From the NCBI RefSeq assembly GCF_009828105.1, contig NZ_WTYQ01000001.1:930001-994000 (forward strand): a stretch of 64,000 nt of DNA, given 5' to 3'. The translations under genes and the position numbers were made by a program. Positions 27,034-36,203 of the stretch are shown here, in pieces (positions within the stretch are counted from its first letter, which is position 1; each line of letters begins with the position of its first letter). The notes beneath the pieces were generated by a model, which saw nothing but the letters and a program-made list of their open reading frames with translations, had not been told where the DNA came from and ran no database searches. Source of the DNA: Altericroceibacterium indicum (GTDB taxonomy: Bacteria > Pseudomonadota > Alphaproteobacteria > Sphingomonadales > Sphingomonadaceae).

Positions 27034-28713
27034 TCAAAACGAATAACGCATGCCAAGCATTGCCGATCCAACGATGTAATCAGCCAGTTCTTCGCGGGTA
27101 AATCCGTCCAACCCGATTGCAGCGGTTCCGGACAGGCCATTCATTAAATTGCGATAATAGGCGAGCGAAGTGCTCCACCCCATGCCATTCGCCTGCAACG
27201 GCAAATCGCTGTCATACCAATTGGCGTAAATATTTCCGGTCAGGCGAGAACGCGCATCGATTTGGCGTGACGCAAAAACCGATACCCAATAATTGTGATC
27301 CACCCGCCCGGAATAATCCGCATATATCGGCCCTGCCGGCGCAATATATTTGCGACTTTCAAAGCCAGCCCCAAGACCTGCCTTGGTTCGGCCAAGGTCC
27401 AGCGTATAGGTTAAGCTGACCCCGCGCATACGATAGGTCAGCGACCGAATGGGACCAAGGGAGCCAATCAGGCAATCGTTTCCTTCCCCTTCTTCTCCGG
27501 CCACACAACCGCCGAGATCACCACTGATCGGATTGCGAACCGCAGTAAAATCCGTGGATAGTGCGGAAAGGCCGTTACTCATCGCCCCACCAAAACCTGA
27601 AATCGTATCATAGACTGACAGGTTCATTCTGCTGCGTCGGCTCGGCGCGTAACTGAGAGAACCATAATACGTGCTGGAATTATACCGGCGGCCATAATGC
27701 GCCTCCAGTGTAGTGCGCCGGCTTGGCCGCCACTCAACCCCGACATCCCAGATCAGGCCATCGGCCTCATAGGCTATCTCTCGAGGCTTGCTCTTATCCG
27801 TGACATACCGGCCTTTACTGTCAATCACCGGATTGTTTTCATCATCAAGCAAGACTTCACGGCTGGAAACCTGCACATCCTCATAGCCGATGCCGCCTAA
27901 CAGGGCGAATGTCGGGCTAAGGGGGGCCGTGATATCTGCTCGCAGGTAGTTGTTGCGCACCCTTTGATCGAGCGCAGATATATCTTCCTGTGACCATTGC
28001 CCGCTAAGCGCCAATCCAACCGGCAAAACATCGCCCGGCCGAGTGCTGATCCGTGCAGACGCCTGTTGAGATATGCTGTCATCAAAGGAATTGACCAGCG
28101 CCGCCCCATCATCACTGATCACAGCATTGGGTTGATTGACCTTAGTATAGCCAAAACGATAGGCGCTCTCGATCCTGGCAGGGCCGATATTCGTCGTCAG
28201 AGCTGGCCCGGCAAATACAGAATAGATTTGCCGGGTAAGGTCTCTGTCAACCAGACCGCCTGCGGTCGTGACGCCAGTGCCATTGAAGGACTGACGTGAA
28301 GCCATGCCCCCTGCTTCTATTGTCAGCGTGCGCGGAATGATCGCAGCAGATGCGCGGACAAGCCCGCTCAGCGTATCGCCATCATTGCCGTTATTGCCGT
28401 TCCAGCCAATGCGGCGCTCATAACGCAAGGATGCAGAAGCAGAGGAATGCTGCCCTTTCAGCAGTGCATCGACACCTGCCGCCAAGCGTGAATATGTGAC
28501 GACATCGTTCCCCGGTGAGATTTCCGCATTCACGACCTGAGCCGCTTCTATGTAGGGGCGTATATCAATCGGGGCACTGCGGGTGGATTGAGGTAAAGAG
28601 CTACTCTCCATTGCCTCAGCACCCTGACCCTGAGCAACATCCTGCCCCTGAGCCACGCATGGCAAACCCACCGCAGCCACAGTCATCATCGCAAGAGCTC
28701 CCCCTCTCCGCAC
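27034..28713 (-). CDS. XrtA-locus outer-membrane beta-barrel protein (TIGR03016-like)
   Basis: Large exported protein (559 residues) composed of alternating amphipathic strands with repeated aromatic ends (SASLRYERRIGW, TTLEAHYGRRYNS, SGRVDHNYWVSVFASRQ) and a C-terminal MLGMRYSF ending in Phe, as expected for a barrel. The GTG at 28713 is chosen: it gives a basic-then-hydrophobic signal peptide (MRRGGALAMMTVAAVGLPCVAQG), starts 4 nt after the kinase stop, and has GGGAG 8 nt upstream. The ATG at 28689 is the alternative. Position in the locus suggests a polysaccharide secretion porin. Confidence 0.82.
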   Translation of the reverse strand: MRRGGALAMMTVAAVGLPCVAQGQDVAQGQGAEAMESSSLPQSTRSAPIDIRPYIEAAQVVNAEISPGNDVVTYSRLAAGVDALLKGQHSSASASLRYERRIGWNGNNGNDGDTLSGLVRASAAIIPRTLTIEAGGMASRQSFNGTGVTTAGGLVDRDLTRQIYSVFAGPALTTNIGPARIESAYRFGYTKVNQPNAVISDDGAALVNSFDDSISQQASARISTRPGDVLPVGLALSGQWSQEDISALDQRVRNNYLRADITAPLSPTFALLGGIGYEDVQVSSREVLLDDENNPVIDSKGRYVTDKSKPREIAYEADGLIWDVGVEWRPSRRTTLEAHYGRRYNSSTYYGSLSYAPSRRSRMNLSVYDTISGFGGAMSNGLSALSTDFTAVRNPISGDLGGCVAGEEGEGNDCLIGSLGPIRSLTYRMRGVSLTYTLDLGRTKAGLGAGFESRKYIAPAGPIYADYSGRVDHNYWVSVFASRQIDARSRLTGNIYANWYDSDLPLQANGMGWSTSLAYYRNLMNGLSGTAAIGLDGFTREELADYIVGSAMLGMRYSF

Positions 28714-28717
28714 TCGC

Positions 28718-29737
28718 TTAGCTCCCGTAACCGTAATAGCTGCCAAAACGCCGGCCACTTGGGCTGAAATTGGTGCCATTGAGAATTAACTTCACATCCG
28801 GGCAATGAGACAATAGCGACAATGCGTCTTCCAATGCACTCTGCCCGGTTTTGTCAGCACGAACGACCACGATAGCCTGCCCGACATGTTTCGCCAGTTC
28901 CGCCGCCGGTGATGCAACAAGGGCAGGCGGGGAATCGAAAATAATCATCCGATGTGGAGCCCCTGCCGTGAGCTGATCGAGTATTGTCTTGGTCTTATTG
29001 CTCGATAGAAATTCACTATCCGTGCTGCTTTGATTGCCAGCTGGCAGCACCCATAACCCAGGTACGTCAGTCGCCAGAACACAGTCCTGCACTTTGATGT
29101 TAGGGTTCGCCAAAGCATCCATCATGCCCGGCCCTGTACTGGTAAGCCCCAAAGTGGACAGGACAGAAGGCTTGGCGAAATCAGCATCCACCAGTAGTAC
29201 TTCGCTGTCTTTTTCGGCCGCAATGGCAAGAGCCAGATTGGTGGCACAAAAGGTTTTACCTTCATCAGGCAAAGGCGAACACACCAGAACACGCTGAGCG
29301 CTGGTGGCGTGATCGCGTTGCTCATTCTCCCGTGCTTTGCGCAAGACTTCACGCTTCACGATACGGAATTCTTCAAGCAGTGCGGTGGTTGGCCCACCGG
29401 GAACAATCATCCCCTTTTCCTGCAATCGCTGTCGGTCAATCGGATGGCGATTACGAGAAAACGACATCGGCTCCGGGTTTCGCGGTATAGCGACCGCTGG
29501 CCCGTTGGACAGACCTCTGGAACCGAGCCCTGAACCATCACCGCCATCAATCGGACGATCAGGCGTTGGCTTGGCTCTGCGCCGGACAGATTGGCTACCT
29601 CGTGCGGATGCAAGTTCGTCAGGAACTGGAGAAGGAGCCAGCTTTTTCGCGCCAAAAACGTCCTGAGCTTGCTCAAACAGCGACTTACGCGGCCTCTGAG
29701 CTTCCGATGGAAGCGGGGTCTTCTTTTCTTCAGTCAC
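28718..29737 (-). CDS. CpsD/CapB-type tyrosine autokinase, XrtA-associated
   Basis: Cytoplasmic BY-kinase of 339 residues: Pro/Arg-rich N-terminus, Walker A variant CSPLPDEGKTF, Walker A' LLVDADFAKPS, FDSPPAL, and a short Tyr-containing tail (GSYYGYGS) for autophosphorylation. The partner membrane activator is the chain-length determinant encoded immediately upstream, a split Wzz/kinase arrangement. GTG start at 29737 has AGGAGGT about 6 nt upstream. Confidence 0.92.
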   Translation of the reverse strand: MTEEKKTPLPSEAQRPRKSLFEQAQDVFGAKKLAPSPVPDELASARGSQSVRRRAKPTPDRPIDGGDGSGLGSRGLSNGPAVAIPRNPEPMSFSRNRHPIDRQRLQEKGMIVPGGPTTALLEEFRIVKREVLRKARENEQRDHATSAQRVLVCSPLPDEGKTFCATNLALAIAAEKDSEVLLVDADFAKPSVLSTLGLTSTGPGMMDALANPNIKVQDCVLATDVPGLWVLPAGNQSSTDSEFLSSNKTKTILDQLTAGAPHRMIIFDSPPALVASPAAELAKHVGQAIVVVRADKTGQSALEDALSLLSHCPDVKLILNGTNFSPSGRRFGSYYGYGS

Positions 29738-29746
29738 CCTAACCTC

Positions 29747-31273
29747 CTAACTTACCATGCCACGTTGGAAAAATTCCACCGCCAGCAATATCACTAAAAG
29801 CCCGCAAAGCGCAGCCGATGCACCGATAAACAATTTCAGTCTTTTAGCCTGCCGTTCTTTTGCCTCATTCGTAAGCACGTTCGAAATCGTGCCAATTACC
29901 TGCAAGCCAATATTCCGCTCCAATTTGGCGGCAGTTGCGAATGAACCGTTGATTTGCCCAAGGCCGAAAGCAACCGCCACGCCACCTGCGATACCAATAA
30001 TCAGAACCCCTATCAGCAGTAATGGTCGATGAGGTGCGGCAGGAGTGAGCGGACTGGATGGCGGGTCAATCACATCAAACTTGATTGCATTATGTTCATT
30101 TTCGACCTGACCACGCAGCTTCAACTGCTCACGATCTTGCAACAGCTTGTCATATTGGCTGCGCAATACGTCATAATCCCGGCTTATCCGCTGCGCTTCT
30201 GCAGCCGCGCCAGGCTCCTTGCTCTGGTCACTTGTGATCGCGGCCAGCTCCGAGCGCAGCGCTGCCGCTCGTGATTGCAAAGCCTGTGCATTAGCAATCC
30301 GCTCGCCACGAATGGCCTGCAAAGAACTATAGGCCGGGTTAGGCGTACCTGAGTTGGTATTATCGCCATTGCCAACCTGTTTCTGCAATGCGGCTATCTG
30401 TCGTTTTGTTGCTATCACGTCAGGATGCTCATCCGTCAGACCGCGCGATTGCATAGCTGCTAAACTCGCCTGCGCCTGCGCAAGTGCGGCTGCCGGGCCG
30501 GTCCCGCCCTGCCCGGTGATGAATTTTGGTGTGCTGGCTATCTGCCCGTCAATCGCAGCGATTGAACTTTGTGCCGCGGCAAGGTCCGCTTGCACACTAC
30601 GCAATTCCGATTGAGTGGCGTTCAGCCTCGACGCTATGCCTTCGGCACCGCCGATCAGTTCAGGGTTAGCAGCTTCGAACTGGAGCCGCCGTTGTTCAGC
30701 ATCGGACAATTGTTTTTCACGGTCAGCCAATTGCTGGTCGAGAAAAGCCAGCGTCTGGCGCATTTGCCCCCGAGAACCACCCAGATTTTCCTCTCTGAAA
30801 ATATCGATCATCCGCTGAACGATTTCTTGCGCCAGCTGAGCATTTTCATTGTCAGACAGGCTGCCACGTCCGCTGGTTGCGGTGATTTCAAAGAGATTGT
30901 CACCCTGGCTGGAAATCTTGATCTCAGTGGCCAGCTTGTTGACCGCAACTTCCATCTGCGACGGTGATGTGACCGTGTCCCCAATCCGGGTAGAACGGAC
31001 AACTTTCTCAAGGTTTACAGCACTGGTCAGTGTTTGCCTGATACGCTGAATATCTTTTTGACGACTTCCCGTACCGATACCGATCTGCTGAGCAAGCACG
31101 TCATCAAACTGGATGAATATCCGAGCATTGGATTCGTAGGAATTGGGGACAAGTGCAACGGCCAGCCAGCCTAAGAGACAAATCCCCCATGCCACCGCCA
31201 AAGCGATCCAGCGGCGGTTCCATACCGTCCAAAGTGCAGCCCGCACTTCCTCCATCAGCGAGTTCAGGCCCAT
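29747..31273 (-). CDS. XrtA-system polysaccharide chain-length determinant (Wzz-like)
   Basis: A 508-residue polysaccharide co-polymerase: membrane helix near residues 20-42, a long periplasmic region with heptad-rich coiled coil (FLDQQLADREKQLSDAEQRR), then a Pro-rich stretch and a second membrane helix (LLLIGVLIIGIAGGVAVAF), with another hydrophobic segment at the C-terminus. It sets chain length and probably activates the neighbouring kinase. Four bases separate its start from the export lipoprotein stop. Confidence 0.92.
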   Translation of the reverse strand: MGLNSLMEEVRAALWTVWNRRWIALAVAWGICLLGWLAVALVPNSYESNARIFIQFDDVLAQQIGIGTGSRQKDIQRIRQTLTSAVNLEKVVRSTRIGDTVTSPSQMEVAVNKLATEIKISSQGDNLFEITATSGRGSLSDNENAQLAQEIVQRMIDIFREENLGGSRGQMRQTLAFLDQQLADREKQLSDAEQRRLQFEAANPELIGGAEGIASRLNATQSELRSVQADLAAAQSSIAAIDGQIASTPKFITGQGGTGPAAALAQAQASLAAMQSRGLTDEHPDVIATKRQIAALQKQVGNGDNTNSGTPNPAYSSLQAIRGERIANAQALQSRAAALRSELAAITSDQSKEPGAAAEAQRISRDYDVLRSQYDKLLQDREQLKLRGQVENEHNAIKFDVIDPPSSPLTPAAPHRPLLLIGVLIIGIAGGVAVAFGLGQINGSFATAAKLERNIGLQVIGTISNVLTNEAKERQAKRLKLFIGASAALCGLLVILLAVEFFQRGMVS

Positions 31274-31276
31274 ATT

Positions 31277-31921
31277 TTAAAACATGCTTTCAGGAATGAT
31301 GATCACATCACCGGGTTTCAGCATGACATTGGCCTTGCTCTCCCCTTTTTTGAGAAGATCGCCAAGCCGGAGAGCATATTCTTTCTGAGTGCCGGATTCC
31401 TTGTCGAAGCGAATGAGTTTGGCGTGGTTCCCAGCGGCAAATTCTGACAACCCACCAACCGCAATCATGGCATCAAGCAAGGTCATATTGGCACGATAAG
31501 GAATGGAGGCGGGTTTCTCGGTCGCCCCAACAATGCGCACCTGCTGGCTATATGTCCCGGCAAAGGAATTCACGATCACTGTCACAATCGGATCGGCAAT
31601 ATATTGTGAAAGCTGAAGCCGAATATCTTCGGCCAACATTGTCGGTGTCTTGCCAACAGCAGGCATATCGGAAACCAGAGGCGTGGTGATCCGACCATCA
31701 GGGCGAACCTGTATCTTCGCGCCCAATTCTTCGTTACGCCAGACGTGAATAGTCAGCTCATCAAGCGGGCCGATCACATATTCTTCGCCAGGCCCTTCTT
31801 GCATGGCAACAAAGCTGGCGGGTGCAAGCTGTGGATCATGGCTCGCACTCATACAGCCGCTCAAGCTCAAACCTGCCAGCGCAATTACCGTGCAAAACCG
31901 TGCGGCTTTGGATTTACGCAT
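31277..31921 (-). CDS. XrtA-system polysaccharide export lipoprotein (Wza-like)
   Basis: Outer-membrane export protein, 214 residues. Lipoprotein signal with lipobox LSGC, then the poly-export domain (YVIGPLDELTIHVWRNEEL, VRPDGRITTPLV) and a SLBB domain (VRIVGATEKPASIPY...MTLLDAMIAVGGL) ending KPGDVIIIPES. I prefer the ATG at 31921 with GAGG 6 nt upstream; the ATG at 31933 is possible but its AGGA abuts the start codon. It leads the chain-length/kinase/barrel genes after a 182-bp gap that probably holds a promoter. Confidence 0.92.
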   Translation of the reverse strand: MRKSKAARFCTVIALAGLSLSGCMSASHDPQLAPASFVAMQEGPGEEYVIGPLDELTIHVWRNEELGAKIQVRPDGRITTPLVSDMPAVGKTPTMLAEDIRLQLSQYIADPIVTVIVNSFAGTYSQQVRIVGATEKPASIPYRANMTLLDAMIAVGGLSEFAAGNHAKLIRFDKESGTQKEYALRLGDLLKKGESKANVMLKPGDVIIIPESMF

Positions 31922-31946
31922 CAAACGCCTCATTCCTGGACCTGTT

Positions 31947-31968
31947 CAGCGCCCGAAGAGGGGCGCTG
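31947..31968 (-). promoter_or_regulatory. Hairpin in the leader of the polysaccharide export operon
   Basis: CAGCGCCC (31947-31954) pairs with GGGCGCTG (31961-31968) around a 6-nt loop, about 25 nt before the export lipoprotein ATG. No T-run follows on the minus strand, so a leader structure is more likely than a terminator for the decarboxylase gene. Confidence 0.4.
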
Positions 31969-32103
31969 TTCACCATCTACATTAAATTCTTGCCCTCCTA
32001 ATGAAGGAGAAATGGTGAATATTGCGTTAGTCTTTTGCCACCGTCCCAATTTCAAGCGTTCTTTTCATTGAACGTCCCGTTTTGAAACGAATGAGGTCTT
32101 GAA

Positions 32104-33330
32104 TTATATGAGAATTTCTCTTGCAGGTCCGTGCCCCAAAAACGCTTCCGGGCTCGCTGTTGCACCATAAGCACCAGCACAAAACACCGCCACGAGATCT
32201 CCAATATCTGCGTGCGGCATAGATACCTGATCCGCGAGCCTGTCTAATGGGGTGCATAGGCAGCCGACGATGTTAACTACCTCTGTCGGCTCGGCAACAA
32301 AATGGGTCGCAATAGCCACCGGATAATTGCGCCTCACCACTGTCCCGAAATTTCCAGATGCCGCCAATTGGTGATGTAAGCCGCCATCCGTGATGAGATA
32401 AGTCACACCATGGCTTTCCTTGCGATCGACAATGCGGGTCAGATAGACTCCGGTCTCACCCACCAGATAGCGCCCCAGTTCAATGGCGAACTTCGTGCTC
32501 AGGAGGCCGTCAGGCAGGGTATTAAAGCGCCCTTGAAGAGCCGCACCGATGCGCGAAATATCCAATGACTTATCTGAATGGAAATAGGGGATACCAAACC
32601 CCCCTCCCATATTGAGATGGGGCAAGGGAACGCCGATATCGTCAGTCAATTGCGCTGCCAGCGCCAGCACATTGCCCTGCGTTTCAATGATAGCATCTGC
32701 ATCCAGTGCCTGACTGCCCGTGAAAATATGCAAGCCCTGCCAAACAGCACCGCTGGCAATGACTTCGCGCGCCAGTTGCGGAACGCGATGAGCATCAAGG
32801 CCAAAAGGCTTGGCCCCGCCCCCCATTTTCATGCCAGATCCGCGCAATTCGAAATCGGGATTGACGCGGATCGCCAGCTTAGGCGCAATATTTTCAACAT
32901 GGCCGATAGCAAGCGCCCGATGCGCTTCATTTTCGGATTCGCAATTAATGGTCACACCCGCGAGCAGAGCCGCACGCAATTCCCTGTCACGCTTACCGGG
33001 GCCGGCAAAACTAATCCGCTCAGGCGATTGACCAGCAGCCAGCGCGAGGTCCAGCTCTCCTGCAGAGGCAATATCGAAGCCATCGACCAGACCTGACATC
33101 AATTGAAGAATATCAGAATAAGGGTTTGCTTTTATAGCATAATGAATAGAAAGCCGCTCCGGCATTGCACGCCGTAAATCAGCCATACGGCTACCAATCA
33201 ATTCTTTCGAATAGACGAAAAGCGGGGTGTCGCCGGCCTGATCTACAAGTGCCTCTGCCGTCATTCCACCAATAGACAATTGGCCATCAATACTATCGAA
33301 GCCACTGGGAATAGGACCAAATGGCTTCAT
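32104..33330 (-). CDS. PLP-dependent decarboxylase, exosortase A system-associated
   Basis: Fold-type III decarboxylase of 408 residues, related to diaminopimelate and ornithine decarboxylases. The PLP Lys is in HYAIKANPYSD, the phosphate loop is in NMGGGFGIPY, and the C-terminal active-site Cys sits in GCLCTPLDRLA followed by GAYG. It matches the decarboxylase family described from type-1 exosortase loci. Its substrate is unknown; a carrier-bound amino acid is conceivable given the adjacent AMP-ligase. ATGA overlap with the ligase shows coupling. Confidence 0.92.
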   Translation of the reverse strand: MKPFGPIPSGFDSIDGQLSIGGMTAEALVDQAGDTPLFVYSKELIGSRMADLRRAMPERLSIHYAIKANPYSDILQLMSGLVDGFDIASAGELDLALAAGQSPERISFAGPGKRDRELRAALLAGVTINCESENEAHRALAIGHVENIAPKLAIRVNPDFELRGSGMKMGGGAKPFGLDAHRVPQLAREVIASGAVWQGLHIFTGSQALDADAIIETQGNVLALAAQLTDDIGVPLPHLNMGGGFGIPYFHSDKSLDISRIGAALQGRFNTLPDGLLSTKFAIELGRYLVGETGVYLTRIVDRKESHGVTYLITDGGLHHQLAASGNFGTVVRRNYPVAIATHFVAEPTEVVNIVGCLCTPLDRLADQVSMPHADIGDLVAVFCAGAYGATASPEAFLGHGPAREILI

Positions 33331-34850
33331 GGCTGAATGTCCTTTGCAAGCGCTACCCGATCGATTTTTCCGTTCGGGTTGAGCGGCATTATATCGCGCC
33401 AGTGGATCATCTGTGGGCGCATGAAATTAGGCAATTCACGCGAAAGGATAGCCGGCAATTGTTCTTCTGCCTTAGCAAGATCATCTCCATGCGCCCTCAC
33501 AACAAGGTGAACAGCTTGGCCAAGGCGCGCATCTGCAACACCAAGTGCCACCGCCTCTGCCACCAGACCACTGGCTAAAGCGGCCTCCTCGACTTCCTGC
33601 GGACTGATGCGGTTTCCCGCACTCTTGATCATCGCATCCCTGCGGCCAACAAAATACAAAAGCCCTTCCCCATCCCGGACGACCCGATCCCCTGACCACA
33701 CAGCAATTCCGCCATAGCTGGATTGCTCAGGTGCAGGGCGAAAGCGCTCGGCAGTTCTTTCATCATCCTGCCAATAGCCTTGCGCGACCAGCGGCCCGCA
33801 ATGAACCAATTCACCCTCTTCCCCCGCAGAAACCAGTTGCCCGGTATCGTTCATGACCAGAATTTCCGCAAAAGGAACGGCTTGCCCCATCGAGACTGGA
33901 TGCTCCGCCACAAGCTCCGGCCGCAAGTAAGTGGAACGAAATGCTTCCGTGAGGCCATACATCGGAAAAATCTGTGTTTCAGGTAGCTTATCTTGCAACC
34001 CTCTGACCAGATCGAGGGTTAGAGCACCGCCACTATTGGTCAGGCGGCGCATCGATCTGGTCGCATCTTCTGGCCAATCCTGCTCCAGCAATTGCACCCA
34101 GAGCGGCGGGACCGCTGCCAATGTTGTAACCTGATGGCGCGCGCAGGCTTTGACCACATCGCGCGGAAGAAGATAATCCAGCGGCACCACGGCAGCCCCT
34201 GCACGCCAGGCCGACAGAAGCTGGTTCTGGCCATAGTCAAAGGATAGCGGCAGCACCGCAAGCACCACATCGTCGCTTTCAAGCTCCAGATAATGCGCCA
34301 CGCTGACCGCACCGAGCCACATATTCGCGTGGGACAGCATCACCCCCTTGGGTTTGCCGGTCGATCCGCTGGTGTAGAGAATAGCGGCAAGATCATTCGT
34401 ATCGGCATCGGATGGCGGTAACCCTTCACCGTCTAGCAGAGCAGGAATGCTCGCAATGTCGAGCGCAATACAATCCTGCGGCAAATCACCCTCAACCAAA
34501 GTGGACAGGCGCGCCCCGGTTCCAAGTAAAAGCTGTGCGCCACTATCCGCAAGAATATGGGCCACCTGACCATGTTTTAGCAGAGGATTTATTGGAACAT
34601 GCACCAGCCCTGCACGCGGCGCAGCCAGAGGCAGGAGGCACGTCATCAGATCCTTTGCCCCCCAACTGGCAACCCGGGCACCCTTTTGCGGGACGTTCAC
34701 GCTCAACCATGCAGCCAGTTGCGCCACTTTCTGACGCAGTTCCTTATAGGTGAGCAGGTGACCGCGCAGGATCAATGCTGTATCGCTATCATGGCCATAC
34801 AACACGCAATGATCGAGCGGCAGAGGTTGAGGATTGGGCAATATCGGCAT
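33327..34850 (-). CDS. AMP-forming acyl-CoA/acyl-ACP ligase, exosortase A system-associated
   Basis: Adenylating enzyme of 507 residues: ILYTSGSTGKPKGVMLSH (P-loop), YGLTEAFRST, GDRVVRDGEG hinge region and the C-terminal catalytic Lys in NPNGKIDRV. It activates a carboxylate as acyl-AMP and passes it to a thiol, plausibly the phosphopantetheine of the carrier protein encoded 1 kb away on the other strand. Its ATG is only 26 bp from the divergent GNAT gene start. Confidence 0.92.
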   Translation of the reverse strand: MPILPNPQPLPLDHCVLYGHDSDTALILRGHLLTYKELRQKVAQLAAWLSVNVPQKGARVASWGAKDLMTCLLPLAAPRAGLVHVPINPLLKHGQVAHILADSGAQLLLGTGARLSTLVEGDLPQDCIALDIASIPALLDGEGLPPSDADTNDLAAILYTSGSTGKPKGVMLSHANMWLGAVSVAHYLELESDDVVLAVLPLSFDYGQNQLLSAWRAGAAVVPLDYLLPRDVVKACARHQVTTLAAVPPLWVQLLEQDWPEDATRSMRRLTNSGGALTLDLVRGLQDKLPETQIFPMYGLTEAFRSTYLRPELVAEHPVSMGQAVPFAEILVMNDTGQLVSAGEEGELVHCGPLVAQGYWQDDERTAERFRPAPEQSSYGGIAVWSGDRVVRDGEGLLYFVGRRDAMIKSAGNRISPQEVEEAALASGLVAEAVALGVADARLGQAVHLVVRAHGDDLAKAEEQLPAILSRELPNFMRPQMIHWRDIMPLNPNGKIDRVALAKDIQP

Positions 34851-34876
34851 GAAACTTTCAAAGGGTCAGATTTTCA

Positions 34877-35863
34877 GTGATTGATATCAGCTATCACGAC
34901 AGCAGTGATATCTTGCAAGGTCTTCCGCTCCATCACGATGGACCTTTCACCCATATTGAATGGTTTCAATTACTCGAAAAGTATGGATCCAAACCGCTGA
35001 TTACCTTGGCAAAGGATAAAGAAGAGGCGGTTGCACTTCCGCTCTTAGCTACACTACGAGGGGCAACAATTTTCGGCAATTGGTATAATTTCACCTGGCA
35101 ACCACTCGCGACACCCAAGGCAGATCACCCATCTCTCCTTTCAGCCCTCGCGAAAGATCTGCGCCGCACTCTGCCTACGGTTCATTTTGACAAGGTTCCC
35201 GAAGAAAATGGTGCATCCTCTCTGATACAAAAGGCCTTTTCCAATGCTGGGTGGACCTGTTTCAAAGAAGCAAGCGACACGAACCATTATCTTGCTTTGA
35301 ACCACCAGAGCTATTCCGATTACCTCGCCTCTCGCCCTGGCCAGCTTCGATCCACTCTGAAACGTAAAGCAAAACACGTCGAAACAGAAATTCTCACATT
35401 TTTTGATAGTGTTGTATGGCAATCTTACGAAAAAATCTACAGTTTGAGCTGGAAGGGTTCAGAAGGCAATCCGGCACTACTTAAAGCGTTTGCCAGGCAG
35501 CAAGCCACTCACGGTCAATTGCGGCTAGGCCTTGCGCGCCATGAAGGGCAAGTGGTTGCAGCGCAGTTTTGGACTGTTGAGGGCGGCACTGCCTATATTC
35601 ACAAACTCGCGCATAATGAAGCTTTCCCAAAACTGTCAGCCGGAACCATCCTCACCGCGGCACTGATGCGCCATGTAATCGATATAGACGCCGTAGAATA
35701 CGTTGATTTTGGCACTGGCAACGATGCTTATAAGGCCGATTGGATGAGCGACACCCGCTCACGCTTTCGGATCGAATGCTATAATCCTTCGAAGCCGAAA
35801 AACTGGGTGCCGATTGCCCGGCAATATGCGCGAAAGCTTGTCTTGCACCGCAGCGCTGGCTAG
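34877..35863 (+). CDS. GNAT/FemAB-like acyltransferase of the XrtA locus
   Basis: A 328-residue protein with an Acetyltransf_6-type GNAT core: SGDYLASRPGQLRSTLKRK-like central segment (SDYLASRPGQLRSTLKRK), then a C-terminal domain with AGTILTAALMRHVID and YVDFGTGNDAYKADWM. The last motif is typical of FemAB/BioF2-type transferases. This is the second FemAB-like protein of the locus and is only distantly similar to the first (23885-24940). GTG start; AAGGG lies about 11 nt upstream, so the ribosome site is weak. It heads the plus-strand arm. Confidence 0.8.
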   Translation: MIDISYHDSSDILQGLPLHHDGPFTHIEWFQLLEKYGSKPLITLAKDKEEAVALPLLATLRGATIFGNWYNFTWQPLATPKADHPSLLSALAKDLRRTLPTVHFDKVPEENGASSLIQKAFSNAGWTCFKEASDTNHYLALNHQSYSDYLASRPGQLRSTLKRKAKHVETEILTFFDSVVWQSYEKIYSLSWKGSEGNPALLKAFARQQATHGQLRLGLARHEGQVVAAQFWTVEGGTAYIHKLAHNEAFPKLSAGTILTAALMRHVIDIDAVEYVDFGTGNDAYKADWMSDTRSRFRIECYNPSKPKNWVPIARQYARKLVLHRSAG

Positions 35864-35873
35864 GGAGCGCGCA

Positions 35874-36188
35874 ATGACAGAGAGATCTATGAGCAGCGAC
35901 CCACAAACTGGCAGCGTTGTTGAAACATCCGCCACGGATACTGACGCCACTTTGCGTGCCATTTTGCGCGACGTGCTGGCGCTGGACGCGGCCAAGGTAG
36001 CTTCTTTCGATGCAGATACAGGCCTCTTCGGCTATCTGCCTGAACTGGATTCCATGGCAGTTGCTGGTCTGTTAACCGAAATGGAAGACCGCCTCGATAT
36101 CATCATAGATGATGACGAAGTGGATGGTGAAATGCTTGAAACATATGGTGCCCTGCTGGCTTTCTCCGAAGCCAAGCGCGGCCAATAG
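35874..36188 (+). CDS. Acyl carrier protein of the XrtA locus
   Basis: A 104-residue acidic protein with a four-helix carrier fold signature: ILRDVLALDAAKVASFDADT, then PELDSMAVAGLL, where the DS motif gives the phosphopantetheine Ser. It is longer than the 78-residue fatty-acid AcpP and has an extra 25-residue N-terminus. GGGAG lies 6 nt before the ATG at 35874; the gene starts 10 bp after the GNAT gene. Presumed partner of the AMP-ligase and of the two hydrolases. Confidence 0.9.
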   Translation: MTERSMSSDPQTGSVVETSATDTDATLRAILRDVLALDAAKVASFDADTGLFGYLPELDSMAVAGLLTEMEDRLDIIIDDDEVDGEMLETYGALLAFSEAKRGQ

Positions 36189-36203
36189 AGCAGATTTAAC
36201 GCC

